Assembly: GCF_009870125.1 (NCBI RefSeq)
Contig: NC_046680.1
Coordinates: 18,619,501-18,683,500, forward strand
Direction: 5' to 3'
Length of the DNA: 64,000 bases
Origin: Drosophila pseudoobscura
Lineage: Eukaryota; Arthropoda; Insecta; Diptera; Drosophilidae
The first letter of the stretch is position 1; every line of letters begins with the position of its first letter. The notes beneath the pieces were generated by a model that was not told the DNA's origin, did no database searches, and saw only the letters and a list, made by a program, of their open reading frames with translations. Made by a program: the position numbers and the translations under genes. Shown one piece after another: positions 38,901 through 47,115 of this stretch.

Positions 38901-40906
38901 ATTTGGACTTTCTTTTCGGGGGCTCTTTCTCTCACCAATAGATCTTTCTCTATTGTTTGTTGTTTCCTGTTATTTGCGCTATAAGTAGTTATTTCTGCTG
39001 AAAAATTTAAACGAAATACGAATACAGCAACAAACAAATACATCTATGTATCTCTCAATATTGATTAACCGATTCTTGTCTTTGTACCGTTTCTTTTTTC
39101 ATCTTTCCTATACTTTTATCCATCTCCTGCTTTTCCTCCGTAACTTTCCAACTTCCATTTCGAAACTGTAATCGAATCAACGGCTTGTTGTTGTTGATGT
39201 CTCTGCTTGATTGTATAACACAATTACTACCACAATAACACGACAACAACAACTACATACAACCAACCAACCACCTCTCTCTCTCTATATGCGTGTGTGT
39301 GTGTGCCTGCCTGCCTGCCCGCCTGCCTCTGTATCTCTATTTCACTGTATCTGTGTATCTCCGTATCTGTATCTGTGCCTGCCCGCCCGCCCGCCCGCCC
39401 GTACTCTCCTGCGTTCCGTTCTCTGCTGTCTGTGTACTATCTCCATTGTGCCGCCTGCCTGCCTATAACGAAAACATTGCACAAATCCAATCAACACCCA
39501 CACATATCCAAACACCCACACACACATATACATGCATATATACGAACCTATGCAAAAATCGGATATCGACATTGCCATGTTTGTTGTGTAGAGCGACTCT
39601 GGGTCAAGGCATCCGTTCAGGTTGCGGCGTAGTGCCCCTGACTGGACCCGGCGGACTGCAGCACTATGCCACAACAGACCGCCGCTCGAGCGGCAGCCTC
39701 AGGGTAAGTCCTCCACATAAGTCACTCTACTAGTATAAGCTTAGCCATAATTGATATTATCTTGTCATCTATCCCGTATTGAAGCCTGACTTGACGTGAA
39801 GCTTTTGTTGTCTCTCTGTGTCTAACTACTACTACTACTACTAGTCTCCTATAATATTCCACCCACTAGAGGTGCCACTCAGATCTTTCACACCACAATA
39901 CGTATATACTCCATATCAATGATTGTTTTCTTACATATAGTATGTACATACATACGTGTACGTAGTCCCAGCTAACACCCGACGACAGATAAGTATGACC
40001 TAAGTTAAGGATATCCCTCTTATCGATTACTCCCATGATATAAGCATGTTCATGTTGTTGCAAATAATTCAGCTAACCATCAAGACAATCTACAGACACA
40101 ACAATAAATACACTTCAATAATATCAGATACAATTTCAGCATACATTTGTAAATTCGAACAAAACAATTCAAAATTTAGACATCCTGCAACAACAAAAGT
40201 TTCACGACATTTCCAAATGATTCTGTAATTTTTTTCTCTTCAATCAATTTGAATATCCAGACGGGAGAAGTATATATTCGTACTGTACCTTATTAATCCG
40301 AACCCAAAATTTGTCTCTCTTTCATTTCTGGTTACCCACAGATTTCGGCATGGAAAGGATCTCAGGTGAGCTCTGATCACACACCTTTATCTTACAATAT
40401 TCTAATCTTTGCTACTTCTCTTGCAGAGCTCTCTTTCCAAAGCCTTTCGGTTCAATACTAAACCCCATCGCGCCGGCGATCGCAGCTCCTTCGGCAACTC
40501 CACCTCCCCAACGCCTTCGTACAGCAGCAGCGAGGGCGGTGGAGGAATATACGCTACCATAGGCTCGCTCCATCATCAGCAACAGCATCATCATCAGCAG
40601 CAGCAGCAACAGCAACAGCAGCACTATCATCACTTTCTGCCGCCTCCAACCACAGCTCCACCGCCTATTCCCATGGCAGGTGGCAGCAGCAGTAACTACA
40701 GTCATGGTCCGCCGCCGGGCCACCGCGTGAGTGCGCCGCCCACTGGCAGCGTGCTGGATGGGAGCGGAGTGGATGCACAGCTACTCTACGAGCAGAGTCG
40801 ACGACGCGTGAAAAGCATCAGTGACATCGGAGCGTCGACCAGTGCGGGCAGTGTGGGGGCGTGTAGTCTGGGCGGCATATCAGGCTCCTCGGAGTCGCCC
40901 GAATGA
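29920..40906 (+). CDS. Kazrin: Kazrin orthologue (coiled coil plus three SAM domains)
   Basis: Kazrin is a cytoplasmic/nuclear scaffold linked in vertebrates to desmosomal periplakin, ARVCF-type catenins, Rho signalling and endosome transport. Coding exons: 29920..30033, 30459..31035, 34319..35215, 35278..35338, 35414..35616, 35686..36180, 36249..36410, 36481..36625, 39592..39703, 40342..40365, 40427..40906. All have GT-AG borders in phase and sum to 1090 codons (1089 aa). Residues ~40-230 are Ala/Ser/Gln-rich. A coiled coil spans ~231-410 and matches human kazrin (KEQELRDFIRNFQERVRES). The conserved GSISRVFAR motif precedes three SAM domains at roughly 646-712, 722-785 and 805-870 (WTNQRFIRWVR, LGEYADNL, GVHGGLVVLEPSF, ATALGIP). 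The tail is His/Gln-, Pro- and Ser-rich. The first exon probably begins with untranslated sequence after the acceptor at 29527. A second in-frame ATG at 29953 could also serve. Confidence 0.95.
31036..33288 (+). other. Kazrin intron between the N-terminal and coiled-coil exons
   Basis: AT-rich intron sequence with short GT-rich stretches next to the donor. It contains no supported gene apart from the candidate cassette exon at its right end. Pyrimidine-rich sequence at 32930-33160 gives long but meaningless open frames. Confidence 0.6.
33289..33579 (+). CDS. Candidate cassette exon of kazrin (97 codons)
   Basis: The 291-nt segment lies between an AG acceptor (ATATCCAG) and a strong donor (CAG-GTAAGT). 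Entering in the phase left by the exon ending at 31035, it stays open throughout and leaves in the phase needed by the exon at 34319. It could therefore be included or skipped without a frameshift. It encodes a Pro/Ala/Ser-rich stretch (for example APASAPSPPAVSANMNPSLS). Another frame is also open for 64 codons but hits a stop before the donor. The upstream polypyrimidine tract is weak, so it may be used only in some tissues. Confidence 0.45.
33580..34318 (+). other. Kazrin intron downstream of the cassette exon
   Basis: Non-coding between the donor at 33580 and the acceptor TTTCACAG ending at 34318. It includes a CATCAT repeat at 33685-33705. No other feature was seen. Confidence 0.6.
36626..39591 (+). 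other. Large kazrin intron after the third SAM domain
   Basis: About 3 kb between the donor at 36626 and the acceptor ending at 39591. It is rich in simple repeats: GT near 36660-36690, CATAT/ATCAT near 37013-37052, TTATCA near 37104-37130, CTCCA near 38745-38766, and GCCTGCC/GCCCGCCC near 39305-39400. No extra exon in the required phase was convincing. Confidence 0.6.
37013..37052. repeat. ATATC pentanucleotide tandem repeat
   Basis: About eight near-perfect copies of a CATAT/ATATC 5-mer within the large 3' kazrin intron. Confidence 0.8.
39704..40341 (+). other. Kazrin intron before the microexon
   Basis: AT-rich intron containing an ACT triplet repeat at about 39825-39843. No gene or RNA was seen. 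Confidence 0.6.
40342..40365 (+). CDS. 24-nt kazrin microexon
   Basis: Eight codons (ISAWKGSQ) lie between the acceptor GTTACCCACAG and the donor GTGAGC. Both neighbours are in phase 0, so the exon can be included or skipped without changing frame. Its position is in the C-terminal tail after the SAM domains. Confidence 0.7.
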
Positions 40907-41900
40907 GAATGGGAGCCGTATCAGAGCTAGCTAGACAGCAACAACCAAAGATACTCAGCTGTATTCCCATTCCCTTAATAGTCCCTTCTTACCTGTTCAT
41001 CCCCAATTTATGTAGTATCCCATTCCTTTCTGGATTCGAGCTTAGATTCCAAAGAAAACCAAAAACGCGAATTCTATTGTATTAAAGTCAAGTGTCAGAC
41101 CCACCTTAAGGATACAAGCATACAAGAATCAACAATTAAAGATACATATATACCTATGTCAAGATACAAATAAACGAGTAAGCATTTGATCAAATCAGCT
41201 AGAGCTACGAACTAAGAGTATATGCTAAATATGATTCCATATACATACATACATATACTCACTAGAGATAATGTAGGCTAAGATCAATCCCTCTCGAAAG
41301 CGAATCCACGCCAACACGCCCCACTAAACAACCCAAATAAACTTGGATAGTTTAATTATAATTATTCGTGTATAACTCTAATCTAATGGTAATTGTAACT
41401 GTAAAGCTAGCTTTAAATTGATCTACAAATGTAATCCTGCGCTGGAGCACTGCCCCACCTTCACCTTGCGGAGTGCTCTGGCGACTGGAAATGAGCAGCC
41501 ACAGAAGCAGACTCGTATCTGATGCATGCGATGGATGTAATTACAATTTAGATAAATTGAAATTATTTTGTAACCGAACCTATCGTAGCTAAGCAAATGA
41601 AAATGGAAACTATTGAAATAAATTTGATAAACTGCAAAATAGAAAACTGATACTGAGGAATAAGTATCCATTAATATTGCATGATAATGATCAAAAACAA
41701 GTAAAGTACAGAAACAAAATCAAATACAATGCAAACGCACTCCACTCCCCTTACCCTCGCACCACCAAAGAAAGTAATGTCAGCCTGCTACACAGCCCAA
41801 GCTATCAGATATCGAAATATCCCAGAAAGAGAACGGTATTAATAAGCAGACCAATTTAACTATAGTACTATGACAAAGAAACTATCGAATAAACCAATGA
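40907..41900 (+). other. Kazrin 3' UTR
   Basis: AT-rich sequence following the stop codon, with AATAAA hexamers at 41169, 41336, 41617 and 41888. These would give 3' UTRs of about 0.28 to 1.0 kb. Alternative polyadenylation is likely but cannot be ranked from sequence. Confidence 0.6.
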
Positions 41901-41954
41901 TCAAAACTCTGTTGTAAATGGATCTGTTTTTTTTCTTCGATTTGCATTGCATTC

Positions 41955-41960
41955 TTTATT
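41955..41960 (-). terminator. Polyadenylation signal of the secreted-peptide gene
   Basis: AATAAA on the minus strand, about 175 nt past the peptide stop codon. It gives a compact transcript of roughly 400 nt. Confidence 0.5.
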
Positions 41961-42134
41961 GTGTAGAGGAAGTCCGGCCCGCTACACGAGCAGAACCTCA
42001 ACAAATTGCATTTGCTCAACTCCAAAACATTTGACCTTCACCAAAAGTTGATGTGCTCTCTCTATCTTCTGTATTTCGGTGCATCTCCTGGTATGGTAAT
42101 GGGAATCCTTCCGAAGCTCCTCCTGATCGGGTTG

Positions 42135-42293
42135 CTAGCGTCGATCGTTGTCGTTATCGTTTCGCGGTCGTCGTGTGGTATGCGGACGACCCTTTGGCTC
42201 GGGAGCTGGAACTGGCTCCGCGGCAGTCAGCGTGCCCAGGCTCCCAATCAAAGCCAAGACGCCAAACACAAGGAACAAACTAAACCACTTCAT
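42135..42293 (-). CDS. Small secreted Pro/Arg-rich peptide (52 aa)
   Basis: An intronless ORF starts MKWFSLFLVFGVLALIGSLG, a clear signal peptide (basic residue, hydrophobic core, small residues LTAA at the likely cleavage site). Next come four X-Pro dipeptides (EP-VP-AP-EP), the type trimmed by dipeptidyl aminopeptidases in precursors such as cecropins. The remaining 19 residues, KGRPHTTRRPRNDNDNDRR, are rich in Arg, Pro, Asn and Asp and lack Cys. The layout resembles fly immune or reproductive-tract peptides, but I do not recognise the family. TATA and initiator motifs lie upstream and AATAAA downstream. It is convergent with kazrin, so their 3' ends may overlap. Confidence 0.72.
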   Translation of the reverse strand: MKWFSLFLVFGVLALIGSLGTLTAAEPVPAPEPKGRPHTTRRPRNDNDNDRR

Positions 42294-42334
42294 CTTGACT
42301 ATGCTCTATCCTCCACTCTTAGTTGCAAACTGCT

Positions 42335-42364
42335 AACTGTCCGGCTGTGGATCAGGCGTTTTAT
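42335..42364 (-). promoter_or_regulatory. TATA box and initiator of the secreted-peptide gene
   Basis: GCATAAAA ends at 42359 on the minus strand, and ACAGTT at 42340..42335 provides an initiator about 26 nt downstream. The resulting leader is about 45 nt. TATA plus initiator with a short leader is typical of strongly inducible or tissue-restricted fly genes. Confidence 0.55.
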
Positions 42365-42377
42365 GCGGCGGCGGTGA

Positions 42378-42953
42378 TGGCCGCCGAATGTTAATGAAGG
42401 GAACAGCCGTCAACATCGTTTATCTTTGCCTGTTGTTTATGTTCGCAGATCATGCGAGATATCCATCCAAATTGAGTTGTAAATCTAGCACTGAAAGCGG
42501 GCGGACACCCGTTTAGGTAATTGGCTTCACTTACAACAGCATCGAACAATTGGCGATGTCACTTTTCCCATTCCAAGCTAATTTCAATCAGATGTCTGTG
42601 TGGGATTTCTAGCAATTCAAAAGCTAACTAATTATAGTGGAAAACAATTTTTTATGATAAAACGTTGGCGTTTCATAATATTATCAAATCATGTTTGGTA
42701 AGGATCGATACTTCCTTCCAGCTTTTATATACAATATGTGATCTTCTAGGGACGAAGTTGTTTACAAATAAAAAAAAAATGTGAATCGATGGCAAACCAT
42801 TGCCTTGTTTCAGATTGCTACAGTGAGGGGCCATAGAAGACCAACATAGGTTCGGTATAAATCGATTTGTTGATAAATTAACAAAAAAAACGCGTAATAT
42901 TTAACAAATGAATACAATTTACAAATAGTTGCGCGGTAACGAAAATTTAAACT
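42378..42953. other. Spacer between the secreted-peptide gene and the 71-aa gene
   Basis: AT-rich. It holds the upstream region of the secreted-peptide gene, including AGATAAAC at about 42419-42426 on the minus strand (a GATA-type motif), and the 3' flank of the 71-aa gene. No further gene is supported. Confidence 0.45.
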
Positions 42954-43136
42954 TCAAAGAACGCGGTATAAAGAACGATGTATACAAAAACCTATAATGG
43001 ACTGCAATGGACTACAAATGCTCCGGGCACTTATCGAAAATGCCCCAGCGAAGGTCATTTTTCTGGTAAATGATCTGGTAAGCTTATAAAAAATATCACA
43101 ATCGTCGACATCTGGTATATCTTTTAAAACATCCAT
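42954..43136 (-). CDS. Possible overlapping downstream ORF, 60 aa
   Basis: The ATG at 43136 lies within the last codons of the 71-aa ORF and opens a different frame of 60 codons (starts MDVLKDIPDVDDCDIFYKL). The first ~20 residues look protein-like and the rest is less biased. It could be a second cistron, the product of a frameshift, or chance. Not recognised. Confidence 0.25.
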   Translation of the reverse strand: MDVLKDIPDVDDCDIFYKLTRSFTRKMTFAGAFSISARSICSPLQSIIGFCIHRSLYRVL

Positions 43137-43339
43137 TGATCTCCATGGGCTTGCGGACTCAAACTCAACTTTTGTTGGAAAAGTTGGTCCAGCTCGTTCA
43201 TTTCCCTCTCGCGCCGCAGCTCCTCGGCGACTTGCACCCACATGTTCTCAAAACCATTGTCAAAACTCGCCATCGAGACATCGGCTTCAAAGGCGCTGTC
43301 GTCCAGAACAAAAGAGTATTCGCGTTGGTAGTCGCACAT
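43124..43339 (-). CDS. Small acidic protein of 71 aa, function unknown
   Basis: An ORF starts MCDYQREYSFVLDDSAFEAD, continues through an Asp/Phe-rich stretch and a charged helix (MWVQVAEELRREREMNELDQLF), and ends GDQWMF. I do not recognise the family. There is no signal peptide or membrane segment. The ATG is preceded by AACAAA, a good fly translation context, and two DRE motifs sit 65-90 nt upstream, as in housekeeping promoters. It is divergent from T3dh with 257 bp between the start codons. G/C-rich third codon positions favour real coding. Its stop overlaps the start of a second frame. Confidence 0.68.
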   Translation of the reverse strand: MCDYQREYSFVLDDSAFEADVSMASFDNGFENMWVQVAEELRREREMNELDQLFQQKLSLSPQAHGDQWMF

Positions 43340-43405
43340 TTTGTTTGGTTTTAAATCTGCAAAAGAAGAAAAAACGGTTAAGCATCGATCGCACAATAAT
43401 CAAGC

Positions 43406-43430
43406 TATCGATATGCGTCCACTATCGATA
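43406..43430. promoter_or_regulatory. Twin DRE motifs in a divergent promoter
   Basis: Two TATCGATA octamers (43406-43413 and 43423-43430) lie between the divergent start codons of the 71-aa gene and T3dh. The octamer is the DREF/BEAF-32 recognition core common at housekeeping promoters and domain borders. A palindrome containing CAGCTG follows at 43445-43456. Confidence 0.75.
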
Positions 43431-43596
43431 GGCTCTTATCAGGGATCAGCTGATCGTATTTTTGTAAACATTTTATGGTTCGTTAAAATTCTATTCGATC
43501 TGTGATTACTTTTCAGCTGTACCTCTTCCATTTTACAATATTCGCGCTGGTCTTCGAAAATTCTGCCAATTCTTAAAATACAGAACTGAGCCTGAG

Positions 43597-45314
43597 ATGT
43601 CGCGTAAAAATGTCCTCAACTTAATCAATACTATCGTGGCCAATTCGTAAGCTGAATAGTATCCTTGACTAATTGCTGAAATAAAACATTTATTCCGCTT
43701 AAGCTGCAAGTGCCCCGCCCACTCACATAACTATGGATCAGCAGCGCCCACTGGGGTCCAGACGGGACAGAAGGAATACGCCTTCGAGGCAAGTCTCCGC
43801 TTTGGACTTTGGCCTTTACGCAGATAGGAGATAAGCTCTCGTTCTGCCTATAGTTTATAGATGTATCAGCCGACAGCCAAAGTCCAAGGAAAATAATATT
43901 CATAATAATAATAATCGTCTATGTTTGGTAGATGTCTGCCTCGACGGTGCGCTTTGGACCCGGTGTGAGTGTTGAGGTTGGTGCAGATTTGCGAAATTTG
44001 GGGGCCAAGAAGGTCTGTCTGGTCACGGATAGGAATGTAGCGAAGCTGCCTTCAGTCAAGGTGGCCTTGGACTCCCTCGCCCGTCATGGCATTAACTACG
44101 AGGTGTACGACGATACGCGCGTGGAACCAACCGATGCCAGCCTGTGGCATGCCGCGGATTATGCGCGACAGAACGAGTTCGATGCATTTCTGGCCATTGG
44201 CGGCGGCTCCGTCATGGACACGGCCAAGGCAGCCAATCTGTTCAGCAGTGATCGGGAAGCAGAGTTTTTGGACTATGTCAATTGTCCGATTGGCAAGGGA
44301 AAGGAGGTGATGTTTGACAGGTTGAATGATGTATTGAATATTGAATGTCTAAGATCCCTGTTTCCCCTTTAGATATCGGTGAAGTTGAAGCCTTTGATTG
44401 CCATGCCTACAACCTCGGGTACTGGTTCCGAAACCACTGGAGTGGCCATCTTCGACTATAAGCGGTTGCATGCCAAGACTGGAATCTCCAGCAAATACCT
44501 CAAGCCGACTCTGGGTAACGATTGAACCAAGTCGCCAATTCTCAAGCTGCTCACGCATTTTGTGCCCTTAGCTATCATCGATCCCCTGCACACCCTGTCG
44601 CAGCCCGAGCGGGTAATGGCGTTTGCCGGCTTCGATGTATTCTGCCATGCCTTGGAGAGCTTCACCGCAGTGGATTATCGCGAGCGGGGACCAGCGCCGA
44701 GCGATCCCAGTCTGCGACCTACCTATCAGGGGAGGAATCCCATCTCTGACGTTTGGGCACGGTTTGCCCTCGAGACGATACGCAAGAACTTCATAAATGC
44801 CATATACGAGCCGGGGAATTTGGAGGCTCGCTCCCAGATGCACCTAGCATCGACAATGGCCGGCGTGGGCTTTGGGAACGCTGGAGTGCATCTCTGTCAC
44901 GGACTCTCCTACCCCATTTCGGGCAATGTCAGGAACTACAAGCCCGCCGGCTACACGGCCGATCATGCCCTCATACCGCACGGGCTCTCCGTTGTGATAA
45001 GTGCCCCGGCTGTCTTTGAGTTCACTGCGCCCGCTTGCCCTGATCGCCATCTGGAGGCTGCAAAGCTTCTTGGCGCCAAAGTAGACGGCGTTAGGGCCTC
45101 AGATGCCGGTCGCCTCTTGGCGGACACTGTACGAGGCTTCATGCAACGCGCTGGTATTGAAAATGGACTCCGCGAACTCGGGTTCTCTAGCAGCGATGTG
45201 CCAAATCTGGTTGATGGAACACTGCCCCAGGAACGGATCACTAAACTAGCACCTCGGGCACAGACCCAGGAGAACTTGGCCCAACTCTTTGAGAATTCCA
45301 TGGTGGCTTATTAA
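43597..45314 (+). CDS. T3dh: Hydroxyacid-oxoacid transhydrogenase (iron-type ADH)
   Basis: Orthologue of human ADHFE1, a mitochondrial enzyme that oxidises 4-hydroxybutyrate to succinic semialdehyde while reducing 2-oxoglutarate to 2-hydroxyglutarate. Exons: 43597..43646, 43704..43788, 43932..44306, 44373..44514, 44572..45314, totalling 465 codons (464 aa; human 467). Landmarks are CPAHSHNYG near the N-terminus, the nucleotide-binding [36 protein letters not shown], and the metal-site region [18 protein letters not shown] with a later HGLSV. It ends FENSMVAY. The N-terminus ([17 protein letters not shown]) is basic/hydroxylated and lacks acidic residues, as in mitochondrial presequences. The second intron begins with a GC donor. 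The gene shares a DRE-bearing promoter with the 71-aa gene. Confidence 0.96.
43789..43931 (+). other. GC-AG intron in T3dh
   Basis: The exon ends TTCGAG and is followed by GCAAGT, the otherwise perfect consensus of the GC-AG intron class. The acceptor is TTTGGTAG before ATG at 43932. Joining here restores the family sequence KEYAFE-MSAST, matching human YAFEMAVSN. No GT donor nearby keeps the alignment. Confidence 0.85.
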
Positions 45315-47115
45315 TTATTCAATTAATTACTTACCCACGCTTAACCTGTTCGCTTCAAAAACTTGAAAAAAAGTGTTGTAAAAGTGGATCTGGAGAAGCA
45401 TCGATGTTTGGATGTACATTGCAGACATCGATGTTTTTTGTAAAACATTACATGTAATCTTTAGATTACATTAGAAGCTTTTGACCAAATTTGAGGTTGG
45501 GTTAAGTCAAATTATTATTGCCCTGGTAAAGGTGTCAAATTTATGTTACTGCATTAATAATTCATCTATTTTGTTCCTTTTGCAATTAAGATTTGTTTCT
45601 GGATCTGGAAGAAGTTAAAGAATGATTAAGGGATATCCTCTACCGTATTCAGCTTCTGTTAATCCTTCTTACCCAGTTCATTTAATGCGTGATCGGGGTC
45701 TTAATCCACGGCACGGTCTCCAGAAGCAAAGGTTCAGGGTCGCCTGGTCCGAAAAGGGGGGAAAGAATCTGTTCTGTTCTGATTCCTGCTTCTTGTTTGC
45801 TTCTGTTTGGCTGCTCCTTTCCTTCGGATCATCTTATCTTTTTGGCCATTGGTCGTTGTATTCAAATTCAAGTGCGCGCGCTGGGAAATCGCTGAGAAAA
45901 AAGAGGTATGGACAACAGGCAAAACGGCCCAGAAAATTCAACGCATGCAAGGTAAAAACCACCCCATTTGCTCAATATACCTTTTCGTCGCTGGAGAGAG
46001 CAGCAGTGAGACCGTCTGACCCTCAGAAATACCGCAAATACCGCATAGTTTAGGTGACGTTGGCTTTTGAATCTTGATAATTAATTTAAATATTACCACT
46101 AACCATACAATACGCCCCACTAAGAGTACTTAGTATCCCATTAGATTTTGCAAAGAAAAGATATTCAATTTTATTAAACCGCATGTTTTAGTTTATATGG
46201 CTATAAAAGATTACGATCGGTTTGGTTAAAATAATTTATTGTTTTCGGAATTGGTTTCAAAGTCAAAGTAAGTCAACAGATTACTTGATTTGATTGGAAA
46301 AAAGATAATAAAAAAGGCTTAACTTAGTTTATGCTTTAATTGTTTGTTTCTCTCATCTGTTGATCAGATTTCAAATCAGACGTCATTTCATGGAGTTGTC
46401 TAACAGTTTTCTACACAGATCCGGTTTTAAACTCCCACTACGATCTTCTGGTTTCTCGTTACTATTAATTCTCCCTCCTCCTGACTCGTGTTTAGTTTTG
46501 AAACAGTTGGTTTGAATTTTGGCAAAATGGCACTAAATCTTCAAGATGTTTCCGAAATTCTCTTCTCTACAGCAGGGGTTGGGATATGGGGTACGGGCTA
46601 TAGGGGAGGCTCAATCAGTGGGAAGTCCGTTGCTCTCGAAACGGCTGCTAATCGAGCTCGGTCTCCGTCCGGGAGTGTTGCCCTGTTTCTGCTGTTGTTC
46701 CCCACCTGGGAGGCGGTGGCAACAGGATTAAGTACAACATACATATGCAGCTATTTCATACATTTTAGTGGGTATGGTATGGAATTGTTATTTATCGTAT
46801 TATTTACTCTTTCTCATTTTTGGATTGAAGTATTTCTCAGTTTTTGCTTTTAGTGTTTCCTTTCATTTTCGCTAATACTTTTTCTCCTGACGCTGGCGGT
46901 GGGTTCCGACAACGGGTTCTGTGCCTTCGTGTGCGTGCGTGTCTGTGTGTGTGTGTGTGTTCAATCGTCCATCGGTATCGGTGTGACCATTGTTGTTTGA
47001 TGCAATTTCCACTTGTTCAACTATCAATAATCTTATAAATTAGAAAAACAGCGCAACTCGACTTCGACTTCCGCCAAGTCCTGCCCGGAACTGCGATGAC
47101 GATGGAGCGAAGGAC
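45315..47115. other. Convergent spacer between T3dh and the LRR gene
   Basis: Holds the 3' UTRs of two converging genes. A small inverted repeat (TGTAATCT-TT-AGATTACA) lies at 45453-45470 and two CATCGATGTTT repeats at about 45400-45436. The ORFs here have no recognisable content. Confidence 0.5.

Larger units (their letters stand above)
41967..42377 (+). other. Possible alternative terminal exon of kazrin
   Basis: The acceptor-like ATTCTTTATTGTGTAG is followed by a frame open from 41967 to a stop at 42375. It is in phase 0, as needed by the exons ending at 39703 and 40365. The first ~60 nt look coding (RKSGPLHEQNLNKLHLL), while the rest is antisense to the small secreted-peptide gene and translates poorly. 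Several kazrin polyA signals lie before it. I consider it weak. Confidence 0.2.

Noticed and set aside
39211..39468. Cys/Pro-rich ORFs over GCCTGCC/GCCCGCCC repeats
   Set aside because: Pure simple-repeat translation inside a kazrin intron.
43097..43241. Alternative frame starting MGASRRGAAARE over the 71-aa gene
   Set aside because: It overlaps the better-supported 71-aa frame out of phase, and its upstream part has an Arg/Ala shadow composition.
45622..46053. 143-codon plus-strand ORF between T3dh and the LRR gene
   Set aside because: Composition is random, there is no family match, and it probably lies in 3' UTR territory.
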